In this document: positions 1 to 5,740 of the stretch, piece by piece
Position numbering within the stretch: position 1 is the stretch's first letter
Layout: the number at the start of each line of letters is the position of its first letter
Assembly (NCBI GenBank): GCA_964534845.1
Contig: CAZHPV010000085.1
Coordinates: 1 to 8,799, forward strand
DNA: 8,799 bases
Direction: 5' to 3'
Source: CALCKU01 sp964534845
GTDB taxonomy: Bacteria; Pseudomonadota; Alphaproteobacteria; Caulobacterales; Maricaulaceae
Program-made: the position numbers and the translations under genes
Notes under the pieces: model-generated
The model's database searches: none
What the model saw: only the letters and a program-made list of their open reading frames with translations
Told to the model about the DNA's origin: nothing

Positions 1-56
1 TTTAATGTCTCCTTTGCCCCCAAGTCTGACTAAACGAAATATCCACTCATTCATAT

Positions 57-89
57 AGTCGGCCCTTAAAGGGCCGGCTTTTTTATTTT
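57..89 (+). terminator. Rho-independent terminator of an upstream gene
   Basis: A GGCCC stem at 61-65 pairs with GGGCC at 71-75 across a TTAAA loop. It is extended by C60-G76, a wobble at 59/77, G58-C78 and A57-T79, and is followed by a T-rich tract at 79-89 broken by one A. The T tract lies only on the + strand side, so it ends a + strand transcript entering from the left. Two frames stop just before it (TAA at 31-33 and TAG at 56-58), and either could be the tail of the upstream gene. Too little is present to name that gene. Confidence 0.85.
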
Positions 90-108
90 GTTCCCTCCTC
101 GGGGGAAC
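90..108. other. Short hairpin in the ardA leader
   Basis: GTTCCC at 90-95 pairs with GGGAAC at 103-108, and an additional T96-G102 wobble closes a five-base loop. It starts directly after the terminator T tract and lies about 75 bases ahead of ardA. It has no T run of its own, so it is not an obvious terminator. It could be an operator half-site pair or a leader structure. A run of six GC dinucleotides follows at 131-142. Confidence 0.4.
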
Positions 109-181
109 GTGCCGCGTCTGATTGGGCGCTGCGCGCGCGCGCCTAAAGGGGCGGCCCGAGACAGAAAATGGAGACAGACCC

Positions 182-781
182 ATGACCTTTTGCCAAGCCA
201 ATAACCAGACACCTTTTAACCACGAGCCGCCCAAACCAACACCGTCAGACCCCGATTTATATAGAACGCCCACACCTGACCCTATTCGCATCTATGTGGC
301 GTGTTTGGCCGCCTATAATAATGGTCATTTACATGGACGTTGGATTGAGGTCAGCGACGAAAGCACAATTTTGCAAGCTGTTCAGGCTATGCTTCTCAGC
401 TCACCGATTGAGGCCGCCGAAGAATGGGTCATTCATGATTATGAAGGTTTTGAAGGTGCGGAGGTTGGAGAGTATTATAGCTTTGCCAATGTTGTGGAGC
501 TTGCAGACTATATCCGAGAGCACGGCGCATTAGGGGCGCAAGTCCTGAATTATTACGGCGGCAACATTGAGGACGCCAGAACCCGATTTGAAGACTATGC
601 GGGAGAATATGACAGCCTTGCTGATTACGCCGAGGAACTCACCGAGCAGTCAGGTGAGACGATACCCGAACGCCTCGCGCCCTATATCGACTATAAAGCG
701 ATGGCCCATGATTATGAGCAATCAGGCGACTTTCTGACCTTTGAGGTTAGTGGCTCTGTTCATATTTTTTGGGCGCATTAG
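182..781 (+). CDS. ardA: ArdA-family anti-restriction protein
   Basis: A 199-residue acidic protein of the ArdA family. These are DNA mimics that occupy the DNA-binding site of type I restriction-modification enzymes, protecting incoming mobile DNA in the cytoplasm. The family signature begins near residue 35 (IRIYVACLAAYNNGHLHGRW, 35-54). It continues with an acidic middle, a FANVVELADYIREHG segment (101-115) that fits the family's central domain, and GEYDSLADYAEELTE (141-155) near the anti-restriction motif, followed by YIDYKAMAHDY (168-178). The first 34 residues are a proline/threonine-rich extension that I do not recognise from classical ArdA (about 165-170 residues). ATG 182 is chosen because GGAG at 170-173 sits eight bases upstream; the frame is open back to a TTG at 122, but that start lacks such support. 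Its position between a terminator and an integration-type junction supports a mobile-element cargo role. The restriction system it might counter is unknown. Confidence 0.9.
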   Translation: MTFCQANNQTPFNHEPPKPTPSDPDLYRTPTPDPIRIYVACLAAYNNGHLHGRWIEVSDESTILQAVQAMLLSSPIEAAEEWVIHDYEGFEGAEVGEYYSFANVVELADYIREHGALGAQVLNYYGGNIEDARTRFEDYAGEYDSLADYAEELTEQSGETIPERLAPYIDYKAMAHDYEQSGDFLTFEVSGSVHIFWAH

Positions 782-783
782 TT

Positions 784-873
784 ATGGCCCGTTACCAAGT
801 CAAACCCCGTGAAGACGGGCGCGGCCCTTACCGTTGGAGCAGTGAGGCACTCTTAATTATGCTTTTGAGTTGA
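784..873 (+). CDS. Doubtful 29-residue ORF after ardA
   Basis: An ATG two bases after the ardA stop opens 29 codons, beginning MARYQVKPREDGRGPY and ending at TGA 871-873, just before the tandem repeats. The tight spacing would allow translational coupling to ardA. There is no clear Shine-Dalgarno site, only a GGGCG inside the ardA 3' end. I recognise no family. It could be a small element-encoded protein, the start of a gene cut short by integration, or chance. Confidence 0.22.
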   Translation: MARYQVKPREDGRGPYRWSSEALLIMLLS

Positions 874-877
874 CTTG

Positions 878-901
878 AAAGTGGGACCAAAAGTGGGACT
901 A
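878..901. repeat. Two tandem 12-base repeats, candidate integrase arm sites
   Basis: AAAGTGGGACCA (878-889) is directly followed by AAAGTGGGACTA (890-901), identical except for one base. Short direct repeats 50-80 bases outside a tRNA 3' end are the expected form of arm-type binding sites for a lambda-like tyrosine integrase or its directionality factor. The repeat itself is plainly visible; the integrase role is inferred from position. Confidence 0.7.
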
Positions 902-931
902 GTTTTTCAAAAAAGGTAAAAAATATATAAT

Positions 932-944
932 TAACAATGACTTA
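932..944 (+). promoter_or_regulatory. Possible IHF site between arm repeats and tRNA
   Basis: TAACAATGACTTA matches the IHF consensus WATCAANNNNTTR with one mismatch (A for T at the third position). It lies in the AT-rich stretch 903-956 between the tandem repeats and the tRNA 3' end, where an att site usually has a DNA-bending site. Such degenerate matches also occur by chance in AT-rich DNA. Confidence 0.3.
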
Positions 945-955
945 GGCGTAATTAT

Positions 956-1029
956 TGGAGGCACCACCCGGAATCGAACCGGGGTACACGGATTTGCAAT
1001 CCGCTGCGTCACCACTCCGCCATGGTGCC
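956..1029 (-). tRNA. tRNA-Cys (anticodon GCA)
   Basis: On the minus strand the gene runs from 1029 to 956. A seven-pair acceptor (GGCACCA with TGGTGCC) is followed by a short D stem (GCG/CGC). The anticodon stem GCGGA/TCCGT carries loop TTGCAAA with anticodon GCA (997-995). The T stem is a perfect CCCGG/CCGGG around TTCGATT. The discriminator is U, as is usual for cysteine tRNAs, and CCA is encoded (958-956). Its 3' end faces the ardA-bearing element and is the likely attachment site. A good promoter lies just upstream. Confidence 0.97.
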
Positions 1030-1040
1030 TAATGGGGCGG

Positions 1041-1069
1041 GGTATAACCGAGTGCGGCCTTGGGGGCAA
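1041..1069 (-). promoter_or_regulatory. Promoter of tRNA-Cys
   Basis: On the minus strand there is a TTGCCC -35 box (1069-1064), a 17-base spacer and a TATACC -10 box (1046-1041). The mature tRNA starts eleven bases after the -10 box. TTGCC-type -35 boxes are common in alphaproteobacterial housekeeping promoters, and the same hexamer recurs before tolC in this window. Confidence 0.6.
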
Positions 1070-1077
1070 TGTTCATT

Positions 1078-1107
1078 TTGAGTTTTTAGCCTCGCCTTTC
1101 TTAATAT
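1078..1107 (+). promoter_or_regulatory. Weak candidate promoter of the methyltransferase-like gene
   Basis: TTGAGT (1078-1083) and TAATAT (1102-1107) are 18 bases apart, each matching four of six sigma-70 consensus positions. They diverge from the tRNA-Cys promoter. The -10 box overlaps the loop of a seven-pair hairpin (1094-1100 with 1108-1114, one wobble). A second perfect hairpin, AAGGGT/ACCCTT with loop TAAT, follows at 1119-1134. This leaves a leader of about 120 bases; the call is tentative. Confidence 0.25.
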
Positions 1108-1236
1108 GAGAGGCAGAAAAGGGTTAATACCCTTAAGCACAAACAAATTGTTGGAATACGCAACCAAATATTGCCAGAACCCTCGTCTATAGCTATACGG
1201 GGCATTCACGGCACGTCCATGATTCAGGATAAAAAC

Positions 1237-1890
1237 ATGTTTAACTTTTCGATTGCGCGCAATCACATGATTGAAAGCCAGATACGCACCAATGATGTCA
1301 CTGATCTGTCAGTGATTGCGGCGTTTAGGAAAGTTGAGCGCGAAAATTTTGTTCCGAAATCGCGCTCAGCTCTAGCTTATAGCGACAGTCATGTGCAAAT
1401 TGATTCCCAACGGTGGCTTGCAAAACCAAGGGATTTTTCTAAGCTTGTTCAAGCCGCCAATATCGAACCACAGGACATTGTTTTGGATATAGGTTGCGGT
1501 AGAGGCTATTCCACGGCCATTCTTGCCAACATTGCTGAAACAGTCGTGGGTCTGGAAGATGATGAAGCACGGGTGGAGCGCGCGACAAAAGAGCTTGAAA
1601 GCGCCGGTATCGCAAATGCCGCTGTGGTGAAAGGTGAACTAAAGGCTGGCGCGTCAGAGCATGGACCCTTTGATGTTATCTTTATAAACGGGTCTATATC
1701 CGAATTATCTAAATCCTGGCTAGATCAGCTATCAAGCGGAGGACGCCTAGTTTGTGTGAAGCAAAACGGCCCCATTGGCCATGCTACAATTTATACTCGC
1801 GTCGGCGATAGTGTCGGTGAACGTATATTATTTGATGCAAATATACCGGCATTGCCTGGGTTTGAGAGCAAAAAAGAATTTGCATTCTAA
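1237..1890 (+). CDS. Protein-L-isoaspartate O-methyltransferase-like protein
   Basis: A 217-residue SAM-dependent methyltransferase of the PCMT family (Pfam PF01135 type). True members methylate isoaspartyl residues in damaged proteins. An N-terminal helical part (FNFSIARNHMIESQIRTND, 2-20) precedes SAM motif I, VLDIGCGRGYST (82-93), and the acidic GLEDDE (105-110) that would bind the ribose. In E. coli Pcm the substrate loop reads TISQP and the post-I motif GDGW. Here the matching places read SQRWLAKP (57-64) and GELKAG (133-138), so isoaspartate repair activity is doubtful. This divergent form directly before tolC is common in alphaproteobacteria. ATG 1237 is preferred because AGGA (1226-1229) lies seven bases upstream; ATG 1219 and TTG 1171 lack such support. 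Fold confidence is high, substrate unknown. Confidence 0.88.
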   Translation: MFNFSIARNHMIESQIRTNDVTDLSVIAAFRKVERENFVPKSRSALAYSDSHVQIDSQRWLAKPRDFSKLVQAANIEPQDIVLDIGCGRGYSTAILANIAETVVGLEDDEARVERATKELESAGIANAAVVKGELKAGASEHGPFDVIFINGSISELSKSWLDQLSSGGRLVCVKQNGPIGHATIYTRVGDSVGERILFDANIPALPGFESKKEFAF

Positions 1891-1939
1891 GCCCTAAATA
1901 GCTTCAAATTAAATTCCGTATCGAATTACATGCGGTTTA

Positions 1940-1967
1940 TTGCCCATTAACTAAAATAGCGTATGGT
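1940..1967 (+). promoter_or_regulatory. Candidate tolC promoter
   Basis: TTGCCC (1940-1945) and TATGGT (1962-1967) are separated by 16 bases. The -35 hexamer is identical to that of the tRNA-Cys promoter. Transcription would begin near 1974, so an ATG at 1963 could not be used from this promoter, which supports the later start at 1993. Confidence 0.38.
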
Positions 1968-1992
1968 TATCTTGGTGAATGGGAGTGCAATG

Positions 1993-3873
1993 ATGCTCAA
2001 AATATATAAAGCAACGGTTTCAGCCGTCATTTTGGCGTCTGTGGCATTAACTCTGGGTGTTACACCAACGGCGCAGGCCGAGACGCTACAACAAGCCCTG
2101 ATTTCAGCCTATAACAATCACCCGAGACTTAAAGCGGAACGGGCACGAGTACGCGAAAGCGATGAAGATTTTGTCCAAGCCCGATCACAAGGTCGTTTAC
2201 AATCAACGCTTAGCGGCAATACCGGAGCGTCAGTAACGCGTAGAACAGATTTCGGCGTTTTTGGGGCAGAAGGACTTGCGACAAGTTCAAACTTCCCAAG
2301 AGCTTTACAGCTCGAAGTCATTCAACCCGTATATGCGGGTGGGCGCGTAAGAGCCTTAAAACGTCAGGCAAAAGCCGGGGTCTTTGCCGCCCGCGAAACC
2401 TTACGCGGGATCGAACAGAACATTTTCAATCAAGCGGCCACGGCCTATATTGATGTTTTACGCGATGAAGCCGCCGCTAGAATTCGTCGCAATAATGTTA
2501 AAGTTCTCACGCGTCAGCAACAGGCCGCTCAAGATCGTTTTGATGTAGGCGAGGGCACTTTGACAGATATAGCGCAAGCTAAAAGCCGTCTGGCCGCTGC
2601 CGAAATTGGATTAGCTCAGGCTGATTCATCTCTGCAGAGTAGCCGCGCGACCTATCGTCGTGTTATCGGACATACCCCTTCCAATTTAACGGTCCCGCCA
2701 CAATTTGTGCTGCCTGACTCTGTTGAACAAGCCAAACGTTTAGCACAGGAAAATAATCCGCAATTACTTGCATCGCTCTATAATGAGCAAGCTGCCGATG
2801 CTGGTATCGATGTTGCAAAAGCTGCCTCTAAACCCACGCTTAGCTTGAACGCCGCCGCGCAATCCGCTGGCGGACAATCTTCCGGTATTGACCGTATTGA
2901 GGGCGCGCAAATTACGGCCAACATTTCTATTCCTATCTTTACAGGAGGGCTTAACCGCTCACGTGTTCGTCAGGCCAGTCACGCTAAAACACGCTCGGTT
3001 TTTGAAACGCGAGATACCCAAAGAGCGATTGACCAAGCTGTTGAACAGTTATGGGCGCAATTAGAAGCCTCTAAGCGTAGCGTCATCGCCAGTCAGCAAC
3101 AGGTTGATTCAGCCCGGGTCGCTTTCGAAGGCGTAGTCCTGGAACAGCAAGTGGGCACGCGAACAACCCTCGATGTTCTTGACGCCGAGCAGGAGGCTCT
3201 AAGTGCCCAATTAGCGTTACTTGATGCCCAGCGTTCGCTCAATATTTCAACATTTCAGTTGCTCGAGACTTTAGGAGTATTTGAAGCCCGGGCGCTGCAG
3301 CTACCAACGGATTACTACAACCCTGCCCAAAATCATGAAAATGTAAAATATTGGGGTTTAAAACAGACAGCCGATAAATTTATTCCCAAATCGGTTCAAA
3401 ACGATTTTAAAGGGCTTGGTGACAAACTCCTCAAGCCTATCGATTTAGGCGGCGAGCTTTTGGACCTCAGCCCTGAACATCCGTATCTAGGGCCAAATGA
3501 TCCGTTTTATGAAATTCACAATATTAATCCGGTTCAACAACAGATCAGCCATGCGCCGGAAATTGTATCTCACACAAATGCTATTTCTCATAATAGTCAT
3601 GTTCCTGTACCCGCAACCATCCAAGCGACTGCCCAGCAGGCAAAATCACAAATTGTAGAAAATTTCATTTCGCAATATAGCAGCGCCGATATTTCACCTG
3701 GCCCAGCTCCGGTTCTACCGACTCAAAACGCCCTCCAATCGACACACAATCTCGGATCAGATCCATTCGCAACTATTTCAAAAGAAATACAGGCCGAATT
3801 TGATCCAAATCCATTTAGCACAATTTCCAATGAAATTCGTTCTGAACTGGCAATTAAGGGTGTAAACAACTGA
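1993..3873 (+). CDS. tolC: TolC-family outer membrane efflux/secretion channel with long C-terminal tail
   Basis: A 626-residue TolC-like protein that would form the trimeric outer membrane and periplasmic duct of type I secretion or RND/ABC efflux systems. Residues 1-29 are a signal peptide ending in AQA before E30. The two OEP repeats (Pfam PF02321) show paired motifs: QPVYAGGRVRA (111-121) with IPIFTGGLNRS (313-323), and VGEGTLTDIAQAKSRL (185-200) with VGTRTTLDVLDAEQEAL (387-403). The OEP fold should end near residue 430. The remaining ~190 residues are an extension beyond the usual 430-500-residue TolC. It carries DPFATISKEIQAEF (590-603) and NPFSTISNEIRSEL (606-619), a tandem 16-residue repeat. 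GGGAG at 1981-1985 is seven bases before ATG 1993 and four before ATG 1990; ATG 1963 is less likely. No export partner gene is adjacent, so the substrate is unknown. Confidence 0.93.
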   Translation: MLKIYKATVSAVILASVALTLGVTPTAQAETLQQALISAYNNHPRLKAERARVRESDEDFVQARSQGRLQSTLSGNTGASVTRRTDFGVFGAEGLATSSNFPRALQLEVIQPVYAGGRVRALKRQAKAGVFAARETLRGIEQNIFNQAATAYIDVLRDEAAARIRRNNVKVLTRQQQAAQDRFDVGEGTLTDIAQAKSRLAAAEIGLAQADSSLQSSRATYRRVIGHTPSNLTVPPQFVLPDSVEQAKRLAQENNPQLLASLYNEQAADAGIDVAKAASKPTLSLNAAAQSAGGQSSGIDRIEGAQITANISIPIFTGGLNRSRVRQASHAKTRSVFETRDTQRAIDQAVEQLWAQLEASKRSVIASQQQVDSARVAFEGVVLEQQVGTRTTLDVLDAEQEALSAQLALLDAQRSLNISTFQLLETLGVFEARALQLPTDYYNPAQNHENVKYWGLKQTADKFIPKSVQNDFKGLGDKLLKPIDLGGELLDLSPEHPYLGPNDPFYEIHNINPVQQQISHAPEIVSHTNAISHNSHVPVPATIQATAQQAKSQIVENFISQYSSADISPGPAPVLPTQNALQSTHNLGSDPFATISKEIQAEFDPNPFSTISNEIRSELAIKGVNN

Positions 3874-3970
3874 CTTAAAGCCAAAAATACCTTATTTTTT
3901 GAATATTTATCCAAAATTCTCCTAAAAATTGATTTTCATCCACGCTAGACAAGTCAGACGTGTTGCCTTA

Positions 3971-3980
3971 ATTACGTAAT
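3971..3980. promoter_or_regulatory. Ten-base perfect palindrome ahead of popZ
   Basis: ATTACGTAAT is self-complementary and centred about 28 bases before the popZ ATG, in an AT-rich leader. It could be an operator half-pair, but no second copy or clear -35/-10 pair is seen in the 130-base gap between tolC and popZ. Confidence 0.2.
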
Positions 3981-4003
3981 AAGAAAATGCTAAAGGGTAT
4001 TCT

Positions 4004-5602
4004 ATGTCAGATGAGTCTAGCGGGACTACAGAAAGTGATGCAGAGACTTTCGAGCCCAGCATGGAAGATATTTTAACGTCTATCAGGCGTATAATTGCTG
4101 ATGACGAAACAGATAAAGTTGCTGAGCCAGAATTTATAAAAGATGTTTCGACGCCTAAGGTAATAAGCGCGACTTCAGCCACAGGCGAGGACAGCGCGCA
4201 CGATTCGGTTCTATCTGATGAGGATATAGACCTGATTGTCGATGATTTGGTTATCCCGGACCAAAATACTACAATAGACACCGAAGCGGTTGATATATTG
4301 GAGGCTCCCGACACTCCATCCCCAATCCTATCAGATTTATCCCCGGAAAGTCTGGAAGAAGAAAAGCATGGCCGCTCCGCTTTAAACATGGCGGGCGTGA
4401 ACTCCATAGAAGAAGCAGATGTTGAAAAGCAGATGGTCTCCGATGATGGGTTGATAAATATTGATAATGCGCTGGATAGTTTTTCCGAAGAACCGGACGC
4501 CAATCAGGAATTTGTAATCGACCCGGCTCTTGATCTGCTTGATGATCAAGAAATTTCTGAAAACACTGATGAAACTGAGATGTTAGTCGATGAAAACCTA
4601 ACGAATGAGGTCTTAACGGACTTAGACGATATCAGTTCATTTGATACAATGGAATCCGAAAGCGACATGGATATCGTTAAGGCGCTTATGGCTGACTTAA
4701 CTGATGACTCTTTTCTAGAAGAAATTGAAGCAGGCGAGGATAATGAAACTCACAGCGAAGCTGAAGCTAATGATTTTGAAGCTGTTGATGCGGAAGCTCT
4801 AGAGGATGTTCTTGAACTTGAAGAAGAAGTCGAAATCGTGGATGACGAATCTGATGTGCTAGATGATATTTTGAATTTGGCTTTGGAAGATGAAGAAGCA
4901 TTGCAAGCTGAAGAAAATCTTGAACTGACTCAATTGGAGGAGGAGACCCTCGGTACTGATGAGCCAGATTTGGAAACAGCTGGTAAAGCGGCCTTGGGAG
5001 CAGGGGCTTTGTTATCAATCGCAAAAATGGCAGAAGCCGACGCCGAGCAGGCCGAGTCTGAAATCGCTCAGGACACGCAAGAGATCGATATTGAAAGTGA
5101 TGCCCAACAACAGGAATTAGAGTCATTGCTTGAAGATGACGCTATAGACGACGAATCTTATCTAGACAACGAAATCGAAGGCGAACTACTCTCGTTAGAT
5201 GAGCTGGTTGACGAAGAGAGCGCAGAGATAGAAGCGCAACTTGCCGAATTAACGTCTGATATTGAAGAAGATTTAGACGAAAACTCTACAACAAACTCAA
5301 TAGAACCATATATACAGGCCCCTCAATCTGAGGCGTCAGAGGAGAAAGAAACTATGCCAAGAGCAAAAAAATCAGATGCCATTTTGGATGAAGTCGAGAA
5401 AACAGCTTCGGCAGATGTCTTCGCAACGCTCAATAAAGCCGTGGAAGAAAAAGCTATCCAGAATGAGCGCGGCGACCGGATTGGCGATTTAGTTATGGAT
5501 GCGCTTCGCCCAATGCTGAAAGAGTGGCTTGATGAAAACTTGAAAGGCATTGTGGAACGTGCCGTCACGAAAGAAGTTAAACGTATTTCATCCGGCAAAT
5601 AA
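4004..5602 (+). CDS. popZ: Polar organizing protein PopZ (DUF2497) with very long acidic linker
   Basis: A 532-residue PopZ homologue. PopZ assembles into a condensate at the cell pole, tethers the chromosome through ParB/parS and recruits cell-cycle signalling proteins. The N-terminal partner-binding helix is clear at 16-34 (EPSMEDILTSIRRIIADD, 17-34). The oligomerisation region fills about 456-532, with core LVMDALRPMLKEWLDENL (496-513) and a GIVERAVTKEVKRIS end (515-529). Caulobacter PopZ is about 177 residues with a linker of about 80, rich in proline and acid. Here the linker is over 400 residues, and by hand count residues 143-447 hold about 110 Asp/Glu, three Lys and no Arg, with few prolines. 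An Ala/Gly/Leu island (325-345) interrupts it. AAAGGG (3992-3997) lies six bases before ATG 4004. A terminator follows the stop. Identity is certain from both ends; the linker's role is inferred. Confidence 0.95.
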   Translation: MSDESSGTTESDAETFEPSMEDILTSIRRIIADDETDKVAEPEFIKDVSTPKVISATSATGEDSAHDSVLSDEDIDLIVDDLVIPDQNTTIDTEAVDILEAPDTPSPILSDLSPESLEEEKHGRSALNMAGVNSIEEADVEKQMVSDDGLINIDNALDSFSEEPDANQEFVIDPALDLLDDQEISENTDETEMLVDENLTNEVLTDLDDISSFDTMESESDMDIVKALMADLTDDSFLEEIEAGEDNETHSEAEANDFEAVDAEALEDVLELEEEVEIVDDESDVLDDILNLALEDEEALQAEENLELTQLEEETLGTDEPDLETAGKAALGAGALLSIAKMAEADAEQAESEIAQDTQEIDIESDAQQQELESLLEDDAIDDESYLDNEIEGELLSLDELVDEESAEIEAQLAELTSDIEEDLDENSTTNSIEPYIQAPQSEASEEKETMPRAKKSDAILDEVEKTASADVFATLNKAVEEKAIQNERGDRIGDLVMDALRPMLKEWLDENLKGIVERAVTKEVKRISSGK

Positions 5603-5631
5603 ACCGAGCATTCCATTTTCAGGATTAGATT

Positions 5632-5663
5632 ACCGTCCCTGTCTAACAGTGTGGCGGTTTTTT
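5632..5663 (+). terminator. Rho-independent terminator of popZ
   Basis: ACCGTC (5632-5637) pairs with GGCGGT (5653-5658), including one T-G wobble, and an inner CTGT/ACAG helix closes on a three-base CTA loop (5643-5645). A mismatch and small bulge lie between the two helices. Six T residues (5658-5663) follow. It separates popZ from valS, so valS needs its own promoter. Confidence 0.72.
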
Positions 5664-5740
5664 GCATTCAAAATCAATTAAAAGCTGGATAAGTTTTCTA
5701 TAAACGCTATGGACGTGCGATCAGAATGAGTTTGTGAGCT

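Larger units (their letters stand above)
1..956. mobile_element. Distal end of a putative integrative element inserted at tRNA-Cys
   Basis: The stretch up to the 3' end of tRNA-Cys holds an anti-restriction gene typical of plasmids, conjugative elements and phages. It also holds two perfect tandem 12-base repeats like integrase arm-type sites, and an AT-rich segment with an IHF-like site. All of this lies directly outside the CCA end of a tRNA gene, where tyrosine integrases commonly recombine. The other flank of the tRNA is ordinary core chromosome. No integrase, transfer or phage structural gene is visible, so the integrase would have to lie beyond the left edge, and the element's type (ICE, prophage, island or remnant) cannot be told. 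The boundary at 956 is inferred; the true crossover may lie inside the tRNA 3' half, which an element usually restores. Confidence 0.45.

Noticed and set aside
131..142. Run of six GC dinucleotides as a Z-DNA or replication element
   Set aside because: It is too short and isolated to support a function.
844..850. GAGGCAC also present next to the tRNA CCA end (958-964), a possible short att repeat
   Set aside because: Seven bases without flanking similarity is expected by chance, and a true att repeat would normally reach into the T arm.
1009..1266. 85-codon minus-strand ORF overlapping tRNA-Cys
   Set aside because: It runs into the tRNA gene and overlaps its promoter and the methyltransferase start; no family resemblance.
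1963..1992. Earlier tolC start at ATG 1963
   Set aside because: It would add residues before a clean signal peptide, lacks a ribosome binding site, and overlaps the candidate -10 box; GGGAG favours 1993.
3883..3900. AAAAATA/TATTTTT hairpin after tolC as a terminator
   Set aside because: The stem is entirely A-T with a three-base loop, too weak for an intrinsic terminator; it is better read as AT-rich spacer.
3922..4503. 193-codon minus-strand ORF antisense to the popZ 5' part
   Set aside because: Its serine/isoleucine-rich product is just the reverse reading of popZ acidic codons; popZ has both conserved ends and a good ribosome binding site.
4767..5126. 119-codon minus-strand ORF inside popZ
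   Set aside because: A shadow of the GAA/GAT-rich linker; it has low-complexity proline/leucine/histidine composition and no recognisable family.
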